DNA of 64,000 nt from Paracoccus haematequi (GTDB lineage Bacteria; Pseudomonadota; Alphaproteobacteria; Rhodobacterales; Rhodobacteraceae): positions 62,001-126,000 of the forward strand of contig NZ_UZWE01000021.1 in the NCBI RefSeq assembly GCF_900631945.1, in the 5' to 3' direction. The position numbers and the translations under genes were made by a program. A model generated the notes under the pieces. It saw only the letters and a list, made by a program, of their open reading frames with translations, ran no database searches and had not been told where the DNA came from. How positions within the stretch are numbered: position 1 is the stretch's first letter; every line of letters starts with the position of its first letter. Positions 7,976 to 16,633 of this stretch are shown here, piece after piece.

Positions 7976-9055
7976 ATGGCAAGCATGATGAAAGCGGCGG
8001 TCTTCGTGGAGAAGGGCCGCATCGTCCTGGAAGACAAGAAGATCCCCGATGTCGGCCCGAACGACGCGCTGATGCGGGTGACGACGACCACGATCTGCGG
8101 CACCGACATCCACATCCTAAAAGGCGAATACCCGGTCGAACGCGGGCTGACCATCGGCCACGAGCCGGTCGGCGTGATCGAGAAGCTGGGCACGGCCGTC
8201 AAGGGCTTCCGCGAGGGGCAGCGCGTCATCGCCGGGGCGATCACGCCCTCGGGCTGGTCGAATGCCTGCCTGTGCGGCTTCTGTTCGCAGGACGGCGCGG
8301 GCACCCCGCACGGCTGGAAGGCCATCGGCGGCTGGAAGTTCGGCAATACCATCGACGGCTGCCAGGCCGAATATGTGCTGGTGCCGGACGCGATGGCGAA
8401 CCTGGCGCCGATCCCCGACGACCTGACCGACGAAGAGGTGCTGATGTGCCCCGACATCATGTCAACGGGCTTCGTCGGCGCCGAGAACGGCAATATCCGC
8501 ATCGGCGACACGGTGGCGGTCTTTGCCCAGGGACCGATCGGATTATGCGCCACCGCGGGCGCGAAGCTGATGGGCGCCAGCCGCATCATCGCGGTCGATA
8601 CCGTGCCCGCCCGGCTGGAGATGGCCCGCCGCATGGGCGCGGACGAGGTGGTCGATTTCAAGGCCTCGAACGACGTGGTGGGCACCATCATGGAGATGAC
8701 CGACGGACGCGGCTGCGATGTCGCCATCGAGGCGCTTGGCTTGCAGGCGACCTTCGAATGGGCGCTGCGTTCGATCCGGCCGGGCGGCACGCTGTCCAGC
8801 CTGGGGGTCTATTCAAGCGACCTGAAGATCCCGCTGGACGCCTTTGCGGCGGGCTTGGGCGAAAAGACCATCCGTTCCGCCCTGTGCCCCGGCGGCAAGG
8901 AACGGATGCGGCGGATGATGGATGTGGTCCGGGCGCGCCGCGTCGATTTCAGCGCGCTTGTCACCCACCGCTTCGGCCTCGACCAGATCGAGGAAGCCTA
9001 CGAGCTTTTCGCCAATCAGCGCGACGGCGTGCTGAAGGTCGCGATCAGCACCTGA
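7976..9055 (+). CDS. Zinc-dependent secondary alcohol dehydrogenase (2-propanol to acetone)
   Basis: A 359-residue medium-chain dehydrogenase of the thermophilic/clostridial isopropanol dehydrogenase group. The catalytic zinc ligands are visible as C41 (CGTDIHILKGEYP), H62-E63 (GHEPVG) and D160 (CPDIMSTGF). The structural-zinc lobe is replaced by CLCGFCSQDG. The nucleotide fold AQGPIGL is followed by an aspartate (IIAVD, D208), which favours NAD over NADP. Placed directly after mimD, it should oxidise the 2-propanol formed from propane to acetone. Confidence 0.88.
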   Translation: MASMMKAAVFVEKGRIVLEDKKIPDVGPNDALMRVTTTTICGTDIHILKGEYPVERGLTIGHEPVGVIEKLGTAVKGFREGQRVIAGAITPSGWSNACLCGFCSQDGAGTPHGWKAIGGWKFGNTIDGCQAEYVLVPDAMANLAPIPDDLTDEEVLMCPDIMSTGFVGAENGNIRIGDTVAVFAQGPIGLCATAGAKLMGASRIIAVDTVPARLEMARRMGADEVVDFKASNDVVGTIMEMTDGRGCDVAIEALGLQATFEWALRSIRPGGTLSSLGVYSSDLKIPLDAFAAGLGEKTIRSALCPGGKERMRRMMDVVRARRVDFSALVTHRFGLDQIEEAYELFANQRDGVLKVAIST

Positions 9056-9090
9056 CCGACCCACCAAGACGACATTCAGGGAGGAAGACG

Positions 9091-10113
9091 ATGTACAAGA
9101 CAGCCGACGGGAAAGAGATCTTCGTTCTGGACTGCCATACCCATTTCTGGAACGGCAGCCCCGAAAACCAGCGCAACATCCATGGCAAGCAGTTCATCGA
9201 CTGCTTCTATGCCTATCACACCGGCCTCAGCCCCAAGGAACAGCTTTGGGAAAAGGCCAGGTTCGAAAAGCAGACGGTGGAACAGGTCTATCAGGATCTG
9301 TTCATCGACGGGCCGGATGACATGGCGATCATCCAGTCCACCTATCTGCGCGATTTCTACAAAGAGGGCTTCAGCTCGATCGAGCGTTCGACCCAGCTGG
9401 CCCAGGTCCATCCGGGGCGCTTCATCGTCAACGGATCCTTCGATCCGCGCGACGGGGAAAAGGCGCTGGAATACATCCACTACATGAAAGAGACCTTCGA
9501 TATCAAAGGGGTCAAGATGTATACCGCCGAATGGCACGGCGAATCCCGCGGCTGGAAGCTGACCGACCCATCGGCCTACAAATGCTTCGAACTGTGCGAC
9601 AAGCTGGGCATCCGCAACATCCACGTCCACAAGGGCCCGACGATCCGGCCGCTGTCCAAGGACGCCTTCGCGGTGGGCGATGTGGACGACGCCGCGACGG
9701 ATTTCCAGAACCTGAACTGGATCATCGAACATTGCGGCCTGCCGCGCCTGGACGATTTCTGCTGGATCGCCACCCAGGAAAGCAATGTCTATGCCGGCCT
9801 GGCCGTCGCCTTGCCCTTCATCCATTCGCGCCCGCGCTATTTCGGCGAGATCATTTCCGAACTGCTGTTCTGGATCGGCCCGGACAAGATCCTGTTCGGG
9901 TCGGACTATGCGATCTGGACGCCGCGATGGCTGGTCGAGACGTTCTGGAATTTCCAGATCCCCCAGGACATCGCCCAGGAACGCGGCGTTCAGTTGACCG
10001 ATCAGATCAAGGAGCAGATCCTGGGCCTGAACGCGGCGCGGCTCTACGACATCGACGTGGCGGCGAAACGGGCCGAACTGGCGCAGTCGCCCATCCGCTT
10101 TGCGGCAGAGTGA
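9091..10113 (+). CDS. Amidohydrolase_2-family protein of the monooxygenase cluster
   Basis: Start at 9091 after GGGAGGAAGACG; 340 aa. The TIM-barrel metal-site pattern is present: DCHTHFW near the N-terminus, HVHKGP, IIEHCGLPR and FGSDYAIWTP. The family includes hydrolases and metal-dependent decarboxylases, so the reaction cannot be told from motifs. A homologue of this kind is a regular member of actinobacterial mim/prm clusters, which argues for a role in maturation or metabolism linked to the monooxygenase. The next gene overlaps nothing but follows 4 bp after the stop. Confidence 0.88.
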   Translation: MYKTADGKEIFVLDCHTHFWNGSPENQRNIHGKQFIDCFYAYHTGLSPKEQLWEKARFEKQTVEQVYQDLFIDGPDDMAIIQSTYLRDFYKEGFSSIERSTQLAQVHPGRFIVNGSFDPRDGEKALEYIHYMKETFDIKGVKMYTAEWHGESRGWKLTDPSAYKCFELCDKLGIRNIHVHKGPTIRPLSKDAFAVGDVDDAATDFQNLNWIIEHCGLPRLDDFCWIATQESNVYAGLAVALPFIHSRPRYFGEIISELLFWIGPDKILFGSDYAIWTPRWLVETFWNFQIPQDIAQERGVQLTDQIKEQILGLNAARLYDIDVAAKRAELAQSPIRFAAE

Positions 10114-10117
10114 CGCC

Positions 10118-10930
10118 ATGGGCCTGCCGCAGATCCGGGGCGCGCAGGCAAGGGAGGTGTGGCGGCGCCTGGGCGCCGTCACCGACCCCGAGCTTGACGA
10201 GCCGATCACCGACATGGGTTTCGTCGAACGCCTGGAGGTCAGGCGCGGCGAGGTCGAGATCGCCTTCCGCCTGCCGACCTATTGGTGTTCGCCGAACTTC
10301 GCCTTCCTGATGGCCGACGGCATCCGCCGGGCGGCGCTGGCGCCCGCCTGGGTGACGGGGGTGCGGGTCCAGCTGATGGACCATTGCTATGCCGACCGGG
10401 TGAACGCCGCCGTCAACGGCGAGCAGTCCTTCGATGCGGTCTTTGCCGAACTGAGCGACGGCGCCGACCTGTCCGAACTGCGCGAGACCTTCCGCGAAAA
10501 GGCCTTTCTGCGCCGGCAAGAGGCGGTGCTGCGCGGCCTGCTGGCGATGGGCTGGGACGCGGCGGGGATCACCGGGCTGACGCTGGCGGGCTTCGATGCG
10601 CTGAACCTGGCCGACAGCCCCGAGGCGGCGGCGCAGAAGCCCCGCTATCGCGAGATCCTGCTGGGCGAGGGGCTGGCGATCCTGCCCCAGGATCCGGCCT
10701 TCGTCACCTGGGGCGGCGATCCTCTGGCGGCCGGGGAGCTTGGCGATCACCTGATGCGGCTGCGCTCGATCCGCATCAACATGGAGTTTAACGGCGCGCT
10801 GTGCCGGGGCCTTGCCGCCGCGCGCTACAAAGAGGTCGATCTGTCCGGGGACGAACCGGGGCTGGTCGATTTCATCCTGGGGCGGGTGCCGCCACGGGAC
10901 CGGGGGACCGGACCCGACTGCCGGACCTGA
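10118..10930 (+). CDS. DUF59/MIP18-family iron-sulfur or metal-centre assembly-like protein
   Basis: I use the ATG at 10118, 4 bp after the amidohydrolase stop; a TTG at 10100 is in frame but inside that gene. Residues 10-75 form a MIP18/DUF59 domain (VTDPELDEPITDMGFVERL, then VEIAFRLPTYWCSPNFAF). The remaining ~195 residues have no recognised motif. DUF59 proteins help in loading Fe-S or iron centres. The same gene sits between amidohydrolase and chaperonin genes in mycobacterial mim clusters, suggesting help in di-iron hydroxylase maturation. Confidence 0.85.
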   Translation: MGLPQIRGAQAREVWRRLGAVTDPELDEPITDMGFVERLEVRRGEVEIAFRLPTYWCSPNFAFLMADGIRRAALAPAWVTGVRVQLMDHCYADRVNAAVNGEQSFDAVFAELSDGADLSELRETFREKAFLRRQEAVLRGLLAMGWDAAGITGLTLAGFDALNLADSPEAAAQKPRYREILLGEGLAILPQDPAFVTWGGDPLAAGELGDHLMRLRSIRINMEFNGALCRGLAAARYKEVDLSGDEPGLVDFILGRVPPRDRGTGPDCRT

Positions 10931-11003
10931 TCCCCGGACCGATCATCACCACGAAGAAAAGCCGGCGCGCGCCGCGCGTCCGGCCACCAAGGGAGGATTA
11001 CCC

Positions 11004-12641
11004 ATGCCGCATTTCCTGCTTCACAGCACCGATGCCCGCCGGGCCTTGGCGCGCGGCGTCGCGCGCCTGGCCGCCGCGGTCGAACCGACGCTTGGCCCCA
11101 AGGGCCTGAACGCGATGATCGACCGCCCGGTCGGAACGCCGCTGATCACCCGTGACGGCGTGTCCATCGCGACCGAGATCGAGCTGCCCGACCGCTTCGA
11201 GAACATGGGCGCGCAGGTGGTGCGCGAGGTCTCGATGCAGACCAACGAGGTGGCGGGCGACGGCACCACCACCGCCATCGTGCTGGCCAATGCGATGATC
11301 CAGCAGGGCGTGACCCAGGCCGAACGCGGCGCGCGGGCGGTGGATCTGTGCCGGGGAATCGAACTGGCGGTCGGCCGCGTCGTCGAGGCGCTGCGCGCCA
11401 ATGCCGTGCCGGTCAAGGACAATCCCCGGCTGCTGGGCGCGGTCGCCAATATCGCCGCCACCGATCCGCGCCTGGGCGAGATCGTGGCCCAGGCGCATGG
11501 CCGGGTCGGCAACGACGGCATCATCACCGCCGATTTCTCGGTCACGGTCGAAACCACGCTGGAGGTGATCGAGGGCATGTCCTTCGACCGCGGCTATATC
11601 TCGCATCACATGGTCACCGACCAGGACGAGATGGAGGCCGTGCTGGACAAACCGCTGATCCTGCTGACCGATCAGAAGATCCTGTCGCCCTCGGCCCTGG
11701 ACGGCGCGCGCCGCATCGCCGATGCCGAGGGGCGGTCGCTGCTGATCGTGGCCGAGGAGATCGCCCCCGAGGTGGTGGTGACGCTGCTTGAGGCCGCGCG
11801 GCCCGGCAAGTACCTGATCGTGCATCCGCCGGAATACGGCCATTGGCGCAAGGCGCTGATGGACGACCTGGCGATCCTGACCGGGGGTGAGGTGCTGGCC
11901 CGCGATCTGGGCCGGAAGATCGAGACCGTCACCCGCGAACAGCTGGGCGCGGCCCGGCAGGTGCGCGCCTCGGCCAGCCAGACCACGGTGATCGGCGGCG
12001 GGGCAGGGGACGCGGGCGCCATCGCCGCGCGCCGGTTGCAGGTGCAGCGCCAATACGACATCGCGCCGCCGAACATCGAACAGGACAAGCTGCGCGAACG
12101 GCTGGCCAAGCTGTCGGGCGGGACCGCCGTGATCCATGCGGGCGGCCTGACGCCGGTGGAACAGAAGCGCAAGATCCAGTTGATCGAGGATGCGCTGCAC
12201 GCGATCCGCGCCGCCGTTGACGAAGGCGTGGTGCCCGGCGGCGGCTCGGCCCTGGCCCATGCCGCGACGGCGCTGGATGGGCTGGTGGCCGAGACCTCGG
12301 GCGATGTCTCGGCGGGGGTCGAGCTGGTCCGTTCGGTCCTGACGCGGCCGCTTGCGCGGATCGCGCTGAATGCCGGGTCGGATCCGAACGCGGTCATCGC
12401 CGAGGTGATCCGGTCGGGCGACGGCATGGGGTTCGATGCGGCCCAGGGCCGGTTCCGCGACATGATCGAGGCAGGGATCGTCGATCCGGTCCGGGTCACC
12501 TGTTCCGCCCTGGCCAACGCGGCCTCGGTCGCCAGCCTGATCCTGACCACCGAGACGGTGATCGGCCATGCCGAGGATTATGTCGATCCGACCGCTGGTC
12601 CCGCCCTGGGCGGCGGCGCGGAACGGCTGGGCCGGCAATAG
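11004..12641 (+). CDS. mimG: GroEL-like chaperonin dedicated to the monooxygenase (MimG type)
   Basis: A 545-residue HSP60 homologue starting at 11004 after AAGGGAGGATTACCC. It keeps the GroEL core: ARRALARGVARLAAAV, TLGPKGLN, FENMGAQVVREV, AGDGTTTA with the ATPase aspartate D86, and VVPGGGSAL. The C-terminus ends GGGAERLGRQ rather than the GGM repeat tail of housekeeping GroEL, and no groES partner is present. In mycobacteria a chaperonin at this position is needed to fold the hydroxylase. Its place inside the operon implies co-induction with its client. Confidence 0.93.
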   Translation: MPHFLLHSTDARRALARGVARLAAAVEPTLGPKGLNAMIDRPVGTPLITRDGVSIATEIELPDRFENMGAQVVREVSMQTNEVAGDGTTTAIVLANAMIQQGVTQAERGARAVDLCRGIELAVGRVVEALRANAVPVKDNPRLLGAVANIAATDPRLGEIVAQAHGRVGNDGIITADFSVTVETTLEVIEGMSFDRGYISHHMVTDQDEMEAVLDKPLILLTDQKILSPSALDGARRIADAEGRSLLIVAEEIAPEVVVTLLEAARPGKYLIVHPPEYGHWRKALMDDLAILTGGEVLARDLGRKIETVTREQLGAARQVRASASQTTVIGGGAGDAGAIAARRLQVQRQYDIAPPNIEQDKLRERLAKLSGGTAVIHAGGLTPVEQKRKIQLIEDALHAIRAAVDEGVVPGGGSALAHAATALDGLVAETSGDVSAGVELVRSVLTRPLARIALNAGSDPNAVIAEVIRSGDGMGFDAAQGRFRDMIEAGIVDPVRVTCSALANAASVASLILTTETVIGHAEDYVDPTAGPALGGGAERLGRQ

Positions 12642-12650
12642 GCGCGCGGC

Positions 12651-12671
12651 GGGCGGCCTGCCGGGCCGCCC
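12651..12671 (+). other. Intercistronic hairpin after the chaperonin gene
   Basis: GGGCGGCC (12651-12658) pairs perfectly with GGCCGCCC (12664-12671) around a 5-base loop, with no T-run. It lies in the 63-bp gap before the second alcohol dehydrogenase. Confidence 0.45.
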
Positions 12672-12704
12672 CCGATCCCAACCCTTCAGGACAAGGAGCG
12701 CGCC

Positions 12705-13748
12705 ATGAAGGCCGCAAGACTTTACGACTATGACCCGGCGATGAACGTCAAGCTGGTGGTCGAGGACATTCCCAGCCCCACCATCGCCGCCCCTGACGAG
12801 GTGATCGTGCGCGTCGGCGCGGCCGGGCTGTGCCGCACCGACCTGCATATCATCGAGGGCGTCTGGCGTCCGATCATGGACCCCGACAACACGCTGCTGC
12901 CCTATGTGATGGGCCACGAGAACGCCGGCTGGGTCGAGGATGTCGGCAGCAATGTCCGCACCGTCAAGCCCGGCGACGCGGTGATCTGCCATCCGCTGCG
13001 GACCTGCGGCGTCTGCCTGAACTGCCATCACGGCCACGACATGTATTGCGACCACGGCCTGTTCCCCGGCCTGGGGCTGGACGGCGGCTTCGCGGAATAT
13101 TTCAAGACCAACGAACGCTCGCTCATCAAGCTGAACACCGACATCGCGCCCCTGGACGTGGCGCCGATGGCCGATGCCGGGATCACCGCCTATCGCGCCG
13201 CCAAGCGCGCGGCCAAGATGCTGCCGCCGGGCAGCTGGTGCGCGGTGCTGGGCGTCGGCGGGCTGGGCCATATCGCGCTGCAATCGCTGCGCGCGCTGTC
13301 GGGCTGCCGGCTGATCGCCATCGACCGCGAACCGGGCGCGCAGGTGCTGGCGCGCGAACTGGGCGCCGATGTCGTGCTGGACGGCGGCCCGAACCTGATC
13401 GCCGAATTGAAGGACATCACCGGGGGCGGCGCCCATGTGGTGATCGACTTCGTGGGCGAACTGGGGGTCGAGAACATCTGCTGGAAGCTGTTGCGCAAGG
13501 GCGGCGAATGCATCGTCGTCGGCTATGGCGGCACGGTCGAGGTGCCGACGCTGGAACTGGTCGCCAACGAGATCAGGATCGGCGGCAGCCTGGTCGGCGA
13601 TTACACCGAACTGGTCGAACTGATGGAGCTGAATTCCGACGGCAAGGTGAAGATGCACTATACCGCCTACAAGCTGGACGACATCAACACGGCCATCGAC
13701 GATTTCAAGAACCGCCGCTTCACCGGGCGCGGCGTGATCGTGCCCTGA
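12705..13748 (+). CDS. Zinc-dependent alcohol dehydrogenase, two-zinc type (last gene of mim operon)
   Basis: A 347-residue medium-chain dehydrogenase different in type from the one at 7976. Catalytic zinc ligands C43 (GLCRTDLH), H71-E72 (GHENAG) and D157 (MADAGIT); structural zinc by C101, C104, C107 and C115. The NAD-binding GVGGLG is followed by IAIDREPG, favouring NAD. It resembles the alcohol dehydrogenases found at the end of prm/mim operons. It probably handles propanols or acetol-type products. A perfect 11-bp hairpin follows it. Confidence 0.9.
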   Translation: MKAARLYDYDPAMNVKLVVEDIPSPTIAAPDEVIVRVGAAGLCRTDLHIIEGVWRPIMDPDNTLLPYVMGHENAGWVEDVGSNVRTVKPGDAVICHPLRTCGVCLNCHHGHDMYCDHGLFPGLGLDGGFAEYFKTNERSLIKLNTDIAPLDVAPMADAGITAYRAAKRAAKMLPPGSWCAVLGVGGLGHIALQSLRALSGCRLIAIDREPGAQVLARELGADVVLDGGPNLIAELKDITGGGAHVVIDFVGELGVENICWKLLRKGGECIVVGYGGTVEVPTLELVANEIRIGGSLVGDYTELVELMELNSDGKVKMHYTAYKLDDINTAIDDFKNRRFTGRGVIVP

Positions 13749-13756
13749 ACCCCATC

Positions 13757-13784
13757 GGAAAGGGCGCCCCCGTGCGCCCTTTCC
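13757..13784. terminator. Bidirectional terminator hairpin between convergent adh and mimR
   Basis: GGAAAGGGCGC (13757-13767) pairs perfectly with GCGCCCTTTCC (13774-13784) around a 6-base loop. It sits in the 44-bp gap between the stop codons of convergent genes, with A- and T-containing stem ends that can serve both strands. Confidence 0.75.
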
Positions 13785-13792
13785 CGTTCGCC

Positions 13793-15820
13793 TCATTCAT
13801 AGGTGCGGCGGATCCCGTAGGTCTTCAGCTTGCGGTACAGCGTCGGGCGAGAGATGCCCAGAACTTGGGCCACGCGGGTCAGGTTGCCTTCCTCGGCGGC
13901 CAGGGCGTGGCGGATCGCCTGTTCCTCGAGATCGGTCAGATTGGCGGGTCCGGGCTGCGGCTCGGGCGCGACGGCCGTCGGGTGGCGCGGCGCATTGCGG
14001 AAGGCCGGGGGCAGATCCTCGGGCGTGACCATGTCTTCCGCGACCATCAGGTGCAGCCGCTCGAACAGGTTGCGCATCTCGCGCACGTTGCCGGGCCAGG
14101 CATAACCGATCAGCAGTCGCGCGGCGTCCTGGGACAGGACCAGCGGCTCGCGGCCCATCCGGGCGGCGACCGCGCGGTTGAAGTGATCGGCAAGGCAGGG
14201 AATGTCGCAGGGCCGTTCGCGCAGCGGCGGCACCTCGATGGTGATCGCGCCCAGCCGGTAATACAGGTCGCGGCGGAACCGCCCGGCCTCGACCTCTTGG
14301 CCCAGGTCGCGATTGGTCATGGCCACCAGTTGCACATCGACCTGGCGGCGACGCGAACAGCCGATCCGATAGACCGCGCGCTGTTCCAGAACCCGCAGCA
14401 GATAGGGTTGCAGATCCAGCGGCATTTCTCCGATCTCGTCCAGGCACAGCACGCCGCCGTCGGCCTGTTCGAACTTGCCGGGCTTGCCCTCGCGCGTGGC
14501 GCCGGTGAAGGCGCCGGGGGCGTGGCCGAACAGTTCGGACCCGAACAGCTCGGCCGAGATGGCGCCGCAGTTCACGGTGACGAAGGGCGCGCGGCCCTGA
14601 TGCGCGGCCGAGGTATGGATCAGCCGGGCGAACAGTTCCTTGCCCGCGCCGGTCTCGCCCTGGATCAGAACCGCCGATCCCGCCGCCGCCGCGCGCCGCG
14701 CCATCTGGACCGCGGCGGTGAATTTCGGCGCTTGGCCGATCATCAGAAGCTCGTCCCGCTCGGCCCCTGCGCGGGGCGGGATGCGCAGCGCCTCGGCGGG
14801 TGCGGCCGGGCGGGCGGCGGCGCTGGCGGGGCGGGGCGGCAGGATCAGCGCGGCGCCGCTGAATTCGCCGTCCAGGAACAGGCGGCTGATGCCCTTGGGG
14901 CGCAGATCGGGCGGCGTGGCCCGCGCGATGTCCTGATCGCTCATGGAACCGGACAGCGGGATGAACTGCTGGCCCGGCGACAGCTTCGGCGCGCGCGGGT
15001 CGGGCGCGTCGCCCGAGGGCGCGCGATGGTACATCACCCGGCCGAAGCGGTCCAGGATCACCACCGCGTCGCGGCTGCTCTGCGCGGATCCGCTGTCCAG
15101 GAACGCCTCCAACAGGCGGATGCGGCGCATCTCCTGCCGCTCGGCCAGCGCCGCCTCGATCTCGCGCGCGACCGAGGCGATCATGGCGACGTTGTGCGGC
15201 CGGAAGATCGACGGCGGGCCGGACAGGTCGACCGCGCCGATGATGCGCTGGTCCACCGGATCGCGCACCGGGGCGGCCGCGCAGGTCCAGCCCTTGATGC
15301 CCTGACAGAAATGTTCATAGGCGTGGACCAGCGTCGGGCGCCCGGCACGGATCGCGGTGCCGATGCCGTTGGTGCCGATCGCGGCCTCGTCCCATTTGCC
15401 GCCCTGGATCAGGTGGATGCCGCGGGCCGCGTGATGGGTGCGCAGATCGCCGATCTGGTCCAGCACCAACCCGTCGGCATCCGTCAGGATCAGCAGCACG
15501 TTGGCTTCCGACAGCAGCGGCTCGATCTTCTGAAACGGCTTCTGGGCGGCGGCGGCGCGCAGGTCGGCATTCTTCTGCCGCGCGTCGTCCAGCAGTTCCT
15601 CGGTCTCGTCCATCGGCGCAAGCCCGGCCGTGGCGTCGATCCCCGAGGCGAGGCTGCGCGACCAGGATTCCAGGATCTCGCGGCGCACGCCCGAGGTCCG
15701 GCTGTGGTCGAGATCCCGATAGGTCAGGAAATCCTCCCAGGCGCGCATGATCGCGCGCTGGTCGAGCCAGTCGTCGAACATGCCGGTTCGGGTCTGATAT
15801 CCCGAAAAGAGATCGGTCAT
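13793..15820 (-). CDS. mimR: Sigma-54-dependent activator, AcoR/MimR type
   Basis: A 675-residue enhancer-binding protein. Residues ~95-225 form a GAF-like sensor region ([31 protein letters not shown]). The AAA+ domain has Walker A GETGAGKE (388-395), the sigma-54-contacting GAFTGA loop (436-441) and Walker B with D461/E462. The C-terminal FIS-type helix-turn-helix ([20 protein letters not shown]) binds DNA. It is convergent to the mim operon and is the obvious activator of the promoter at 3345-3361. Actinobacterial MimR responds to acetone-type inducers; here the intact GAFTGA and an adjacent rpoN show true sigma-54 control. Confidence 0.92.
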   Translation of the reverse strand: MTDLFSGYQTRTGMFDDWLDQRAIMRAWEDFLTYRDLDHSRTSGVRREILESWSRSLASGIDATAGLAPMDETEELLDDARQKNADLRAAAAQKPFQKIEPLLSEANVLLILTDADGLVLDQIGDLRTHHAARGIHLIQGGKWDEAAIGTNGIGTAIRAGRPTLVHAYEHFCQGIKGWTCAAAPVRDPVDQRIIGAVDLSGPPSIFRPHNVAMIASVAREIEAALAERQEMRRIRLLEAFLDSGSAQSSRDAVVILDRFGRVMYHRAPSGDAPDPRAPKLSPGQQFIPLSGSMSDQDIARATPPDLRPKGISRLFLDGEFSGAALILPPRPASAAARPAAPAEALRIPPRAGAERDELLMIGQAPKFTAAVQMARRAAAAGSAVLIQGETGAGKELFARLIHTSAAHQGRAPFVTVNCGAISAELFGSELFGHAPGAFTGATREGKPGKFEQADGGVLCLDEIGEMPLDLQPYLLRVLEQRAVYRIGCSRRRQVDVQLVAMTNRDLGQEVEAGRFRRDLYYRLGAITIEVPPLRERPCDIPCLADHFNRAVAARMGREPLVLSQDAARLLIGYAWPGNVREMRNLFERLHLMVAEDMVTPEDLPPAFRNAPRHPTAVAPEPQPGPANLTDLEEQAIRHALAAEEGNLTRVAQVLGISRPTLYRKLKTYGIRRTYE

Positions 15821-15928
15821 GCGTCCTCATACAGGGCTGGGGCGGGGTGTCGCCCTTGCTGATCGGTGCAGTTCGCAACAGGGCCGGCAGCCGCGACGCG
15901 GGCGCCGGAGGATCGGCTGACGCAGCGG

Positions 15929-16423
15929 TCAGCTAAGGCCGAGTCGGTCCGCTATCTCGCCTGCCAGCAGGCTTTCGGGGCAAGCCTGGTCGATGATCTG
16001 GCCGTCCAGTTCGGCGATCTTTCCGGCCATCTCGTCGGGCAGGCCCGACAGGAAACCGTTCTCGCGCGTGGCAAGGGCGAAATAGCGGGTGCCCTGCTGG
16101 CGTCGGATCTCGCCCAGCAGGTGCATCTGCCGGCCCGAGCCGCTGTCATAGGCGACGACGCGGTTGTTCACGCTGACCTTGACCCGGACATCCCCCGACT
16201 CGGGCCCCAGGCGCGCGCCAGAGGACAGGTCGTGGAACCGCCTGCCTGACTCGGGCGGCGGGGCGTTGGAAGCCTCGGCCTTGGCGCGCCGCGACGCGCT
16301 GTAGCCGCCTTGGGTCAGATGATCGGCGATCTGGGTGATGGCGCCGCGATTCGCCTGGATCATGTGCCGGGCGCGTTCGTCCTCGCGGCGCGGGCCGTCG
16401 CGTTTCGATATGATGTCGACCAT
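15929..16423 (-). CDS. Conserved hypothetical protein (164 aa)
   Basis: I chose the ATG at 16423 (MVDIISKRDGPRREDERAR) because GGGAGG lies six bases upstream; the ATG six bases earlier is too close to that site. The basic N-terminal helix is followed by a middle portion (VRVKVSVNNRVVAYDSGSGRQ, GEIRRQQGTRYFALATREN) that looks like a small beta domain and by an acidic C-terminus. I recall similar unnamed proteins in Rhodobacteraceae but no function. It lies between mimR and oxyR and need not belong to either system. Confidence 0.72.
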   Translation of the reverse strand: MVDIISKRDGPRREDERARHMIQANRGAITQIADHLTQGGYSASRRAKAEASNAPPPESGRRFHDLSSGARLGPESGDVRVKVSVNNRVVAYDSGSGRQMHLLGEIRRQQGTRYFALATRENGFLSGLPDEMAGKIAELDGQIIDQACPESLLAGEIADRLGLS

Positions 16424-16633
16424 GGTCATCCTCCCAAATGGCCAGTGATCTCTCTGTCTTGTCGACGCCGCCCCCTCCCCCTCGGCCGGTCTCCCCTCCG
16501 GCTTTTCGGGCGCGTCGCGGCCCTGTGGCAGGGGCGCATGGCGTCGTCGTGGTGGAACAAGGCTACAGACCGGACTGCTTTTCAGCAAGCGTTTCCGCGC
16601 GGCCGGGCAAAGTCGCGCCCGGCGCGGGCGCCG

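Noticed and set aside
9091-10113. Amidohydrolase_2 protein as gamma-resorcylate decarboxylase for the aromatic island
   Set aside because: The family is right, but the gene lies inside the mim operon at the position of the known cluster amidohydrolase and 30 kb from the hydroxyquinol genes.
10998-13796. A very long open frame on the minus strand (over 900 codons) opposite the chaperonin and alcohol dehydrogenase genes
   Set aside because: It is a high-GC antisense artefact: the plus-strand frames encode clear GroEL and dehydrogenase proteins, and the minus product is low-complexity Arg/His/Asp-rich.
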